From the NCBI GenBank assembly GCA_035236585.1, contig CP141132.1:64515880-64579879 (forward strand): DNA of 64,000 nucleotides. Reading direction: 5' to 3'. Of the stretch, positions 21,701 to 32,300 are shown piece after piece (the first letter of the stretch is position 1; every line of letters begins with the position of its first letter). The position numbers and the translations under genes were made by a program. The notes under the pieces are model-generated. The model was given only the letters and a program-made list of their open reading frames with translations, was not told the origin of the DNA and searched no databases. The stretch is from Warburgia ugandensis. Its lineage: Eukaryota; Streptophyta; Magnoliopsida; Canellales; Canellaceae.

Positions 21701-22148
21701 ATCAATCTACAATGAAGTACATAAATACCTCTCCCGCGAATAATGCTATCCGAAGTAGTTAAGTACATCTCCATCTCTCTTACCTATAAAACAGAAGGAT
21801 TTACTATAAGCGACTTAGAAAAAGAAAATAAAATTACCACTATCATGCAATTAAAACTCACCAAGGCTTCTATAGTTAAAAGGTCATTCTTCAGCAGTGA
21901 AGCAACTGCATCCAGACTTGCATCCTGTAACAAAATGAATACAATAAGCGAGAGTAGAAAACGATGAAGTAAAAGGTGAGTAGAAAAATGAAATTATCTC
22001 ACGCAGAAACGAGAGCTTTTTTCAAATAAGAGAAATTTCACGGATTCTGAGCAGAATTCGATGGCGAGAGGTTTACCTGCTGAGTTGAAGGGCGAGATGA
22101 ATCCACAAAAGCTTCAACGTGGGGAATCCAGGAGCTCGGTTCCGCCAT
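9745..22148 (-). CDS. MMS19: MMS19 homologue, exons 1-4 (5' part; gene runs off the left edge)
   Basis: MMS19 is the HEAT-repeat adaptor of the cytosolic iron-sulfur protein assembly targeting complex; it delivers clusters to DNA repair and replication enzymes. Four exons can be read on the minus strand. Exon 1 is 22148-22077 (24 codons, [18 protein letters not shown] start). Exon 2 is 21924-21862 (21 codons, [19 protein letters not shown]). Exon 3 is 21783-21729 ([18 protein letters not shown]). Exon 4 is 9842-9745 ([24 protein letters not shown]). All junctions have GT/AG borders and the phases agree, with a glycine codon split between exons 3 and 4. The order and wording match the N-terminus of plant MMS19 as I remember it (MMS19 N-terminal domain). 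Only about 96 of roughly 1,100 residues are visible. Exon 5 must lie beyond the left edge, unless the gene is broken. Introns 1 and 2 are short (152 and 78 bp); intron 3 is 11.9 kb and full of transposons. Confidence 0.88.
9843..12179. other. MMS19 intron 3, exon-4-proximal part; mostly unidentified
   Basis: No transposon domain was recognised here. On the minus strand around 10896-10564 there is a 110-codon frame with an acidic patch ([14 protein letters not shown]). It is followed by an AAACCCTAA-like leader motif (AAAACCCTAATGAAAAC on the plus strand near 10548-10564). It could be the 5' part of a transcript nested in the intron, but there is no family match and no clear partner exon. The rest is AT-rich non-coding DNA. 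Confidence 0.45.
12180..12550 (-). repeat. 3' LTR of copia element 1, with polypurine tract
   Basis: On the minus strand the polypurine tract GAAGGGGAG sits immediately before TGTTGGAATGTAATATTC, which begins at 12550. That is a typical copia LTR start. A TATAAATTGAGATACTG stretch lies inside. The far end near 12180 is not certain because no second LTR is available for comparison. Confidence 0.7.
12646..13977 (-). pseudogene. Copia element 1 reverse transcriptase and RNase H remnant
   Basis: RT entry at 13977-13612 reads [20 protein letters not shown] and [20 protein letters not shown], the copia RT start; it then degrades after SLCGLK. RNase H at 12909-12646 reads [20 protein letters not shown], then [20 protein letters not shown] and [18 protein letters not shown]. 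The central RT with the YVDD-type catalytic motif, expected between about 13600 and 13000, is too broken to read. Not functional. Confidence 0.88.
14546..15764. repeat. Near-identical tandem triplication, unit 405-407 bp
   Basis: Three head-to-tail copies lie at 14546-14952 (407), 14953-15357 (405) and 15358-15764 (407). Copies 1 and 3 appear identical on reading. Copy 2 differs only inside the SINE part (GGGGTCCTGGGAAGGGGCACC against GGGGTCTGGGGAAGGGGCAGACC). Each contains part of the copia integrase plus a truncated SINE. The junctions share TCTC with both outer borders, consistent with a microhomology-mediated duplication after the SINE inserted. Confidence 0.93.
14703..14792 (-). mobile_element. 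5'-truncated Au-type SINE (present three times through the triplication)
   Basis: Only the 3' half of the SINE is present on the minus strand. It runs from GGTAAGGCTGCC through the GGTCTGCCCCTTCCCC block to GGGGCTGGCC and a T run. An exact 18-bp duplication, TTGAATATGAGCTTAGTA, flanks it at 14685-14702 and 14793-14810. The copies at about 15110-15197 and 15515-15604 have the same flanks, so they come from the later triplication and are not separate insertions. Confidence 0.88.
14850..16660 (-). pseudogene. Copia element 1 protease and integrase remnant
   Basis: Protease at about 16660-16620 reads [12 protein letters not shown], the copia aspartic protease motif. The usual tryptophan codon before it is a TAG stop. 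The pre-integrase region near 16270-16200 reads [31 protein letters not shown] fragment is the end of the HHCC zinc region. The integrase core follows near 16050-15960 ([18 protein letters not shown]), then [20 protein letters not shown] at about 15860 and [19 protein letters not shown] at about 15770-15710. The C-terminal part lies inside the triplicated block. Confidence 0.85.
16921..17895 (-). pseudogene. Copia element 1 gag remnant
   Basis: Likely start is the ATG at 17895 (MATEGSSSN). Readable gag pieces include [19 protein letters not shown] near 17700-17650 (compare the L-x-G-x-N-Y-x-x-W core of copia gag) and [10 protein letters not shown] near 17590. Stops interrupt every frame, and no intact zinc knuckle was seen. 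A further open stretch at 18262-18062 (minus) could be leader or unrelated DNA. Confidence 0.7.
18291..18775. repeat. Direct tandem duplication, unit about 230-260 bp
   Basis: Copy 1 (18291 to about 18540) and copy 2 (18553 to about 18775) share TTAAGAAC, GATATTATGTTTGGTTTT, ATGGTTTTCAAAACAATA, AGCCTAAAGTGGTAACATGA and GTGAGCTGAGATC, with scattered substitutions and a small deletion in copy 2. The degree of difference suggests an old duplication. Confidence 0.85.
18776..20210. other. AT-rich LTR-like DNA in MMS19 intron 3
   Basis: Non-coding. The stretch ends in CATAGGGTGTAACACC, resembling the end of a gypsy-type LTR. It contains a small AGCACAATGTGCT hairpin near 19785, comparable to hairpins in the solo LTRs further right. 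No left border or target duplication was found, so this may be a truncated LTR. Confidence 0.35.
19984..20136 (+). mobile_element. Au-type SINE, slightly 5'-truncated
   Basis: The plus-strand SINE body includes GATCACGGGTTCAAGGC (B-box-like), GTAAGGCTACATACTATAGG, CCTTGTGGTCCGCCCC and GAGCTTCATGCACCAGGGCT. It is flanked by ATTTTCAAAA at 19974-19983 and 20137-20146. The head with GGAGCC is missing. Confidence 0.82.
20211..21728. other. MMS19 intron 3, exon-3-proximal part
   Basis: No transposon or gene was recognised, apart from the short duplication at 20430-20592. Sequence looks like ordinary AT-rich intron. Short open frames have no recognisable content. Confidence 0.5.
20430..20592. repeat. 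Tandem duplication, unit about 82 bp
   Basis: CTCGAGGGCATGAAGC (20430 onward) and CTCAAGGGCATGATGC (20512 onward) begin two copies sharing TCTAGCTGGTT, ATGATCTATAGAT and CATCTAAAGAA-type text. They differ at roughly one base in eight. Confidence 0.85.
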
Positions 22149-23352
22149 TTTGGAGTAGGGAAAGAAAGGGTTTTTGCAGAACCAGGGTTTTAGAGGAGAA
22201 AATAAATCCCGCGAAAAGCAAGTATTTAAAAGGGACGATTTCTTCAAAAGCGAAAAAAAAAAGAAAAGGTTCTTACATAATGGACGCGCGTAATTTTGCT
22301 TGGTAAGTGAGAGCGCAAGACTACAATTGGTCTTACTCTTTTCAAATTGATCTAAACCGTCTATCTCGCAGTCCAGCTTTTGGGCATCAAATCGGACGGT
22401 TAAGAAACCCTAAACGCATTGGTATGTATTATAAACGAACCTTCACGATTCAAAGGCTTGGACTCACGAAATTCATCATAGGAAGTGAATTTAGGTGGGA
22501 ATGTGGGACCCATGACACCTGCTGCTCCTCCTAACCCACCGTATATGAAGTTGCAGGAGACTTCTAGAAAGGAAATGTACCAGACAAAGTGGGCCTACTC
22601 CGCACCTGAGTTTGAAGCACCAAAACAAGGTTTTCAGTCATACAGTAGTTGAGATTTTTAGTTGAAGGCCGAATCCAATGAATGACTGGGATGACAGAAA
22701 ACATGTACTTCCATTTCCTTCCGGAAGCAACGTATGATTCCTGTTCTGCACCTCATGAACTCGGCTAAAGCAGGTGGTAATGGTGTTAATCAAGACTGGC
22801 GGGAAAAAACTGTTGCAACATCTAGTTCAGCAGACTTCCTGTTGTATATAATGGTGGGGCTTGTCGTTACAAACAGTAGGGAGTTAGAAGCAATTACAAG
22901 GGTCCCTTAGTCAATCACCTGGTTGAACAAGGAAGCTTTAAAATATCTAGAGAATCATATTTATTTCTTAAAAGTGACTATGGGGGCCTTGCAATTGAGA
23001 GAACTTGATCACAAGTTGGCGTTGCCGTGAAACACTTCATGGCTATGATAATTTGTATGGATGTTTCCACCAGTAATTGTGGAAAGGGGAAGTTAACAGG
23101 CCTTGTAAAGGAACGAAACCACAAATATTGAAACTAAAAAACATGAGTCAGAAGCACCATTTATCATGAGGATTGGCTGACTAGGATGTTCTGTGAGTTG
23201 CAACAATGAGAGAAATTGCTTCTGAGATTTCACAAAATTGGAAGATTACAGCGGACGTGCTTAGACTGCAATTTCTGGAATACACCGTTATTTTTCAGTA
23301 GAAATTCAAGTGTTACAACACTTATTATCTCTGGGACTTCAAAATTGCCAAT
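22149..23352. other. Intergenic region between gene 2 (stop) and MMS19 (start)
   Basis: About 1.2 kb that must hold the end of the gene 2 transcript and the MMS19 promoter and 5' leader, both on the minus strand. A GATAATAAG near-polyadenylation signal lies about 20-35 bases after the gene 2 stop (plus 23319-23331). No convincing reading frame was seen. Confidence 0.6.
22405..22414 (+). promoter_or_regulatory. Telo-box (AAACCCTAAA) upstream of MMS19
   Basis: An exact AAACCCTAAA lies about 257-266 bases upstream of the MMS19 start codon. Telo-boxes are known in promoters of many plant translation, replication and cell-cycle genes, where single-Myb-type factors bind. The motif is seen; its use here is inferred. 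Confidence 0.5.
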
Positions 23353-26300
23353 TCAATCTTCATGAGACACGTCTTCGAGTCTATCAAGAAACCCTTTTGC
23401 TTTTGTTCCTTGGAAGACAGATAAATCTAAACGTAACGGGTTCGTAGATACTGCTTCAAACTTGGTCCATAGTTCCCGCTTAAGTGTGTTTTCACCAGGC
23501 CGCTTACCTGTTCGGATTGTGCTAACAGAGCCCATCCAAATCGGAGTGCTCTGAGGGGCTGCCAAGCTTGCATCTAGAGGTTCTGCAAAATAGGAAGAAC
23601 AACAGAAACTCGAGCTTCTGACCGCAGAAAATAGAACTTACAAGAAATCAGCTAATGAGAATTCGCAGATAGAACAAGTACCAGAATTTAACGAGTCATT
23701 GGTAGATTGATGCCCATTAGATACATCCTTCTCTTTCGTGCAAACCAGATCTGGACATTCAGAGATGCGTAAGTTACTAGTTGCAAGATTGGTAGGTAAC
23801 TTATCACTGGGAGGCTCCATTAAGACACAAGTTTTGGGGGGTGAAAAACAGGGAGATGCTTCTACAGCTTCCCTTCTGATTACTGACTTGTGATTCAGTG
23901 GTAAAAAACCAAAGAGCTCAGCATACTTTGATGCCCAAATCCCTGAACCTTGACGGCTGCAGTTTTCTGAAGTTGGGCCCTCATCACAATTTTGATTTCT
24001 AGCAGTCAATGGCTTCCACTTGGGAATGTCACTGTTATTCTGCTCAAAGGACTCTGAAGCTGGTTCAAGAAGCACACATGTTTTTGGTGGAGACATTTTT
24101 GACATTGGAGTGATTAGATACATTGAGTGGTCTATGTTCTTAGGATTTGAAAATTGTGGAGAAGAAACTAGCGCAAATTCCGATGTATTTTCAGTTTCAG
24201 TACCACTGAACTTGGGAAAGCTCTTTGGTGATTTCACTCCTACTAACATATTGTTCTGAGAATGGTCAGGAATAATCAATGATAGAGGTAATGAAAGATC
24301 ACGACAAGAGGCATCAGCATTAGCAACTTTTTCAGATAGTGGTCTAGATGGGCCTGGGTACCTGGATGATAATACTTTTGATCTTGTCAATGGTGTCATC
24401 AAAAACAACTGTTTTCCACTCTCAACCCTACATTCAGCACGCCATGATACCAGTGGGGAAGGAGAGATTAACGAGGACAACTCAAGTTCATCCATGGTGT
24501 TGCTATCATCTTTTCTTTCGTCATTTTCAGCAGAAACAGTACTGGTTGGGAAAGATGATCCCTGGTGATTGTGTGCCTCTGCAAAAGGGCGAGAAAACGC
24601 TTGTTGGAATCGCGGAACCCACACCTACGTTTAGAACCAGGGTAGCATACTGTTAGTACAGTACACGAACACATATCAACTACTGCTGTATAACAACAGT
24701 AGCCAGTTCATACCTTCAGAGATGAATGCATATCAGATAAGACATGCGTGAAGGATTCTATTTGTTGTCTACCCATTTCAGACTTCTGCTTAAGCTGGAA
24801 GGCTTGAGAAACCAGTTCGTCAATCTGCAAAAAGAAGTATTGATTGCATCTTTTGCTGTATATAAGAAACATAATAACAGCATATTGTTTAATGAGTTAT
24901 AGCTGTCAACTAGAAATTCAACTCCATGGTAGGGAAAGTCAGCATTAGAAAATAGATAATCTGCAACATTGCTAAAACAAACATATATCCATGGGACCAA
25001 CAAGAAAACGGGGGACAAAACATTCAAAATATTACATAAGAATTTATTGTGAAATCCCTAAAAGTATTTATCAGAGCAGAATGAAAAAAGTTTAACAAAA
25101 TTAGTCTTTGATTTAAGATACAAAATTAAAACTACAGTAACATGCATGTGTATTGAGGTTATGAAAACATATCCACTGTGTAGCTTTATTGCATGTGTTC
25201 CCATACAAAAAGCTACTTCTACTGTGAACGAGACGCATAACCTGCTCCAAACATAGCAATGTAAACAATCTAATTAAAATCACAGCTATATACTTTTAAT
25301 CTACAGTTTGACACGGTAAAGTTTATGATTCAAAGCATACAAACTGGACAGAATTGCAACCAGAAACACTTACAATCACTTAGTTTAATCATATCTTCAT
25401 TCAAACTGTATCTTGCAGAATTTAATAGTCTGATTTATACTCAAATCATGTGCTCAGATATCAAGACAGAGCAGCCAATATTTACATGCTAACTTGAAAT
25501 CCGATATGCCAAAAGAGTCCGAACTTTTCCTCCGAGCATTTACATAGCGTACATTGGATTGGGAGAGTCCTTCAACTTCATGGTCACAAGTATGTTTCTC
25601 ACCAAACAAGTAGAACTACTTATTCTAGCACTTGGTGTATCAGTCTGATGAATTTCAAAATTCTTCAGTTTTTCTCTTACTCTTTTCAAGAAAGGAAAAT
25701 GCCGTAAGATCCTAAATGCAATCATAAGATGCAGTACTGCTGGAATCCTGTAAATCCATATAGGAAAATGATTTGGGGATGCGTCTAATAGTGTGTTTTG
25801 GACACTCAATCTTGATAGGCTCCATAAATGGATGATCTGATCCATTCATCATGTTCGACCTTCCTTAGATTGGCTAGACGCAAAATCTATGATCGTTGGA
25901 TGATTCTAGCTGTTCTGTTTTTAATTTATTAATCATGAACAAACTTTTCAACTAAAAAAATAGTAGCTAAATGAATCCAATGATCATGAATTTTCGCAGG
26001 TACCACAAATAGGGAAGGCCAAACAAAATGAATGGGCCAGATTGTCCACATGTGGCACCTATCTGGTTTGCATTTCCAACTGCGTCATTTTGTGCATCTC
26101 CCTAGCAGCTCTCATCCAGATAACAATAAAACATTTTCCTTGTAGTTGCAATTATTATAGAAGCAAGTATAAGAGCAGTGTCTTTTAGATTAGACACAAC
26201 TGTAAGCTTGAAGCAGACAGTGTAGCTGCTTCTGGCCAATGTGCAGCAGTTGTTTTGTCCAAGGTCTCCAACAACAATTAGTAGTTCATAAGATAGAAAA

Positions 26301-29300
26301 CAAAAGCTTATATAATCCAAGAAGCCAGGTAGCTAGTAATGTCAGAGGTCTCTCTCGTGACCAAAACGATGACAGTATAAAAAAGTAAAGGAAAGGAGTT
26401 TGCATCAATGTGAGTTTCTAATCTCAATAATGGTTTGCACCAAAATATACCTTAATTGCTATGGGAGAGAGCCCTGTGAAGATGGTCCACATTGATATTG
26501 CACGGTTTTTCTAATGGGATGGATTTCTATTTGAGTTAGAACAAAGGAAAACATGCATGAACTCGGAAAAGGTATAATTCCAATATCATGAGACAGGAAG
26601 TTCCTATCCAACCAACCTTAGCCGTCGGATCATTTGTAGAAGATAGATCCGACACTCTTAAGGTGTTGTGACAGTCGGATCATCTGTAACAGACAGATCC
26701 GAGCTGCTCATATGGTTTATGGCAAAATCCAGAGCAAAACCCCTCTGGTTGAATTGTGATCCTAGGGAATCTCAGTGGAGAACCAGCATGGACAGAGGCG
26801 CATGGTCGTGATTGAAGCCTATTACCTCGTTCTAACTATGTTGGGACATTCCAGCAACGGTCTAAGCTAAGAATCACGCATAAAAGCTTAGGTGGTGGTC
26901 ATGACACATGTCTACGGGAACTGCTCTGGAGAACGCTACATGACTTGTGGTTTGAAAGTATATTATGTACCTTGGAGGCCATTTCTTATGCAAAATACGT
27001 TGCCAACCTTCTATGGACCCTTCCAAATTTATTGACAATCCTCATTCAAGGGAGAATATCATTGGTCCAGGAACATCAAGCTTTCTCAACTCTGTGTCAT
27101 GAAGCATTAATGCATGCATGGACAATGGATTACAAAGTTGTGTTTACCGATCATTCTCTCTATGGTTTTTTTTATGTTGCAAGCATATGCATGAACAAGG
27201 CACTGTAATTTACTTTTTGAATCAGGCCATATGTGTTCCTCATACAAGCAAGGAAAAGACGGTCTTGCAATCAGACATTGCCATTGTGTTCTTTAAACTT
27301 GGAAATGTTTGAAACTAAAGAAGAGTTCAGATTAGGACGTTAATCCATTAACCGTGAACAACAAAAGTGAAGTCAATGGCTACAATTGTAATTATACACA
27401 GAGAATTAACTGTCTGGTATTGTTTATGTGAAAGTAAATAGAACTTGATCACCAAGTTTTGATTTGAATTGTTATTTAAAGGATATTATATTAGTCAATG
27501 TAATTTAAGAAGGTTAGACTATTAAATCATTGATCTACACATTACATTGCAAATCGTATAAGAATGTGATCACATCTCCCATGTATAACTTAGGGACAGT
27601 AACGGTAAAACATCAAAATAGGCAAATGTGGCCTCAAGAGGATAAATTGATTAAAATGAGTAACCATGGATCAATGAGAGATCCTAAGTCTAACAGTTTT
27701 ATGACTTTGAGATGGTCTGAACTGCTAGACCATGAGATTAGTAAAAATACAAGTTATGGATTTAAAATGGTATGAAAGTTAGAACTAATGTTATAAACAT
27801 CAACTTTATGTGCAGCATTGATTGACACACAAGTTGATTTACAATGGAGAGAGGACCGTAAAAGCTATGGAGAAAGGATAAACCATCATAAATTGATGTC
27901 TGGTTTTAAATTCATGTTGCATACCTAATTTTGGAAAGAATCATGAATTATTCAATTCAAAGTATCCAAATACTTAATTTACTTATGAGGCATGAGAAAA
28001 TCATGATTTGTATATGCATGAATTCCATATTTTGAAAGGAAAGTGTTAAAATGCATGTTTTTGTACATGATATGCATGTCATATGTTACGGTTTTGAGAT
28101 ATACAAATATGAAAATAAGCTGGATTGGCTATTGAGCTATGCTTTGAAAAGAATAAATGAGATATATAGTTTTGCATAAAATATGCATACTACTTTATAT
28201 GCTTTAAGATGTATGATGTGGATCTTGTTGGTATCATTAAGCAAGTGCTCTGCGAGCAACTGTAAGTCCTAATGGTTATGATTTCATTGATGTTTTGGGC
28301 AGGCACTCTAAGAGTGTCCTAAGTCCCGGATTGCTCGCAGGCTTGCTATGTGCTGCAAGACCTGGAGGAAGGCCTGCTTTGTGTAGTAAGTCCTGAAGGC
28401 CTGCTGTTTGCTGTAAGTCCTGAGACCATATGCTATGAGGTGCAGTTGGCCACTAACCTCTGAGATTATTTGATACTAGCCCTGCGATGGAGACGGCGGG
28501 CAGTAGGAGTATCTTCTCAGTGGGAAGTGCTCTAAGTGGTAGCCGAGTAGCCCCCATGAGGTCCGGTGAGTCATGGTTCGTGCAGGTATCTACGAGCAGA
28601 CGTAGAAACCAGCATAGTTGCTTGTGGGTAACGGTAGGGCCCTACAAGCATAAGTGTCTAGTTTCTGTGTGATATTTACATGGGTCATGTCTCGAGCATT
28701 AAACCCCATCCAAGGTGGTAGGATTGTATGTCACCACGATTAGAGCGATTAGTTTTCCACGATGATGTGGGCATGGATTTATATATTTACCAGTTCTGAG
28801 GGAGAAGCCTGAGACCGGCATTTCGGTGATGGTGAGGTACCCATAGGAACCAAAAACCTTGAGGGCTTTGCCCAAATAGGAACCCCATTACATGAGACCG
28901 ATTTTCACAGTCATGATTTCAGCTCTATTTGATGCATAAAGAACTATTTGCATTTATAAGTCGACTAGTTATACTTTTGAAAAAGCATGACGTGGCTTTT
29001 GGTTTTGTTAGATTACAGATTTATTGATCGTTGGATTGCTAATAATTAGAAGTCTAGCATTTACTGTATCAACCACCTTTATGTTTTATCAATACTATAT
29101 TTTGCCGCATATATGCTTAGCTGGTGGTTTTATCATTAGGATTTTAGTATGTGTTGACTCTTCTAAACTAACAGTTTTATACCGATTTGATCTACTGACA
29201 TGTTATATGAATTGAGCATTTTGTGTAATCCTGCATGATCAAATATTGATTCATACCTGCATGTTTTGTAAATGAATATTTGGTTTGTCCGCCTACATTT

Positions 29301-32300
29301 ATTGCAAAAGGGACATTTGGCTGAGTCCACCTTGCTGTGTGCACAAGGACTATTGGTCGGTCACCTTGCATAAGTGCTAAACGACTTAGTGATTTGCCTT
29401 ATTTGGTTTGTCTACCTGACATGTGTTGTCAAAAGACATTGAGGTATTTGTTTTACTATCAGTAATTTGTTTTTACATGATGAACTGGTTATTTGAACTA
29501 TAATATATTTAGTGGTTTGAAGTGACAGACATGTAGTTTAACAGATTACTATGAATTTTCAACTAATCATATGTTACTTGATTTGTCAAGTATAATGCAG
29601 ATTTTGTAGATGATATATATATACATATACATGTGTGCTTATGATGCATTCCAGCTTATGATGCATTCCATGTGATGGCTTATGGCCATGTGATTTTATG
29701 ATCACAGCTAAAACCTTTCTTCAAATCATTATATGTGGATGCCGTGATTTCGATTTTGTGCTATTGGGTTATCTACTGAGTATGTTGTATACTCATCCTA
29801 CTATTTTTACTACGGGTCAGTACGAAAAGGATTAACAAGGAGATTAAGTTCTTGAAGACCACTTGTTGATTTAAGAGGATAAGTAAGAAGGTAATTTAGA
29901 GTTTCATTAAGAAACTCAATTTCGCTGACTATTAAATAATCATTTGATATTGTATGTGATGTAATTGTAATTGGGCTGTGATTGATAAGTCCTAGTACAT
30001 ACATGTCATAAGTTATTTGAGAAGGAGGCGGAGTCTTCATTTATGTTTTACATGTAAATAAATGTTTATCACGTACTTCGCAATGACATGCGTTAAATGT
30101 CTTTTATCCGAAAAATAGAGGAAACTCTGCCGAATTTTCGGTGGAAATGAGTATTCATTTCACCAAGAATCCTTGTTTTGAGAAAAGAAAAAGATGACAC
30201 TTGGAGTTTTCAAAAAATGAGCTTAAAAGAAAAAGATTTTCCGCTACATTGCATCGCTTTTATGGAACTGTTTTTCAAATAGGGATCGATCCCGCATTAG
30301 AAATTAGTTTTGTATTTAAAAATTTGTATGTAAAAAAACCCGAGGCGTCACAATGTCATAAGTTTTCTTCTCTTTCTTCATTTGCATTTTTCCTATGAGT
30401 CACTTTCTGTTGGCAATGGATCTTAAGAAAGAAGGAAGAGAGAGAAGTTTCAGCAGTTTCCATTAATAAATATCACAGCCACAAAGGAAATGATGGGTAT
30501 CTGTGATAAAATTTAAAATATAGGAACCGCCTAAAAGACAAGGAAAAAATTAATCGAGACAAGGGACAAAACTAATAAAGAATGGTGGGCTCCATCCTGT
30601 TCCATCATCAAGATTCTTTGAGTTGGGGAAAAATCATGGCACTATTATAAAGACTAGCAGATACAGAAGTTTATAATTTGGACCTGATATAGGTCAATTA
30701 GTTTAGAGACTTATTTCAGCCTATCCTAACTATGAAAAGACCAGACCTAATGATGAAGTTCTCGATGCATGTCGATGAACTTCCTTCAAAAAGAATGAGA
30801 CCATGAGCCATGAGTTAGAATTCCTCTCTTTCTAAAAAGTGTGTTTCAAAAAATATTTTAATAATTTTTGGAAATAACTTTCCAAAGCTATTGGTAGGAA
30901 ACACCAGAATATAACAGGTCAATTTAGTATAGTGACATTCTGCACTATTTGCTTGCAAGAAATATAACTTGCACAATATTCCCAATCCATCCAGGAGCTA
31001 GTTTTTAAAAGAGCAAATAACACTCTTACCCTCTACTTTAAGGGATAATAAATCATAACCTTTTGATTAGTCCATGCCCCTGAGAAATGCCCTTCTCTTC
31101 TCTGGTAAACACAAAAATGCTCTCTGCTAATGCCTTGTGCTATATTATTATTATTGTCAGTCACTCAACTCGGTCCATAGTAACTTTCCCTAGTTTTCCT
31201 CCCTCATTCCTTTTTAGGAAAAAAAGACCCACATTTCCTCTTTCAGTCTCTCTCTTGCCATATGCTTCGCAACCAAAACCCTTGCCACTCTTTCAATGCT
31301 TGAAACTAATTATAATGAAGATATGGCAAGGATGATTCTAGACAAACTTCTGCACTATTGATGGAGAGGCTTCATGGGTGAATATAGGTTGCTACCTTTC
31401 ATGGCCTATAAGAAAGATGGTCCGGATCTTGCACCCATGAATCCATAAAGTGAACACATTGATACAGATCATAGCATGTGGCTTATCCATATCATAGCCT
31501 ACAAGAAAGAAAGTTCAGATAGTAGAATCCCCCATCAATCAAAGCCATAGAATGAACACATAGCTCCAAATCATGGCATGTGCCTTCTCCATATCATAGC
31601 CTACAAGAAAGATAGTTCAGACAGCAGAATTATAGCTGTCCATGAGTGCAACCTGGAAAGGGAGCCTCAGCGCAATGGTAGAGTTGTCGTCACATGACCT
31701 TCATGTCATGGGTTCGAGGTGTGGAAACAACCTCTTGCAAGGTAAGGCTACATACTGTTGACCCTTGTGGTTCGCCCCTTCCCCTGACCCTGCATATGCG
31801 GCAGCTTCATGCACCCGGCTGCCCTTTTTTGTACGTGAGTGCTACCTAATGTATAGTCTAGATTGAGCTGTAATTAAGGCTATTGACACGTAAATTACGA
31901 ATATATTAAGAGACCCAATTATGTAAGGTAAGCTGCAAATTAGAAGACATAGCTGTCCTATGTCTAACAGCTACCCCTTCCCTTATATGGAGAAAAATGG
32001 CTACTCGTGGAGAGGACCCTTTTGTGTATTCATGAGACCATTTGGTCTGTTAATGAAATTACCAAATTATTTCATAAATCTCAATTTGGGATCAGACTTA
32101 GAATCCTTTTCTTCTTCTTTGTCTTCTAGATTTCAGCCCTGTTTCAATCACATAGTGAAAAACAATCAGATTTGGCAAAAGCGGTGGAATACATAAAACA
32201 ATTTTTTACTAGATTTCACGTGTTCAGAATTCACAGCTGAAGTCATCAAAACAGCGAAAACGAAGAAAATATTCTACTTTGGATGAACAAACAATTATGT

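Noticed and set aside
26449-26492. Alternative first exon for gene 2 (ATG at 26492, MWTIFTGLSPIAIK, GT donor, in phase with exon 2)
   Set aside because: It fits by phase, but it is only 14 codons with no supporting features. The exon at 42744-42562 ends in SNLIHQ, joins IDELVSQAFQL smoothly, has a good donor and a GC-rich promoter-like upstream region. I kept the latter.
31660-31760. A tRNA gene, because of A/B-box-like sequence
   Set aside because: The region is the tRNA-derived head of a SINE with a 3' body, T tail and target duplications. It has no cloverleaf acceptor stem.
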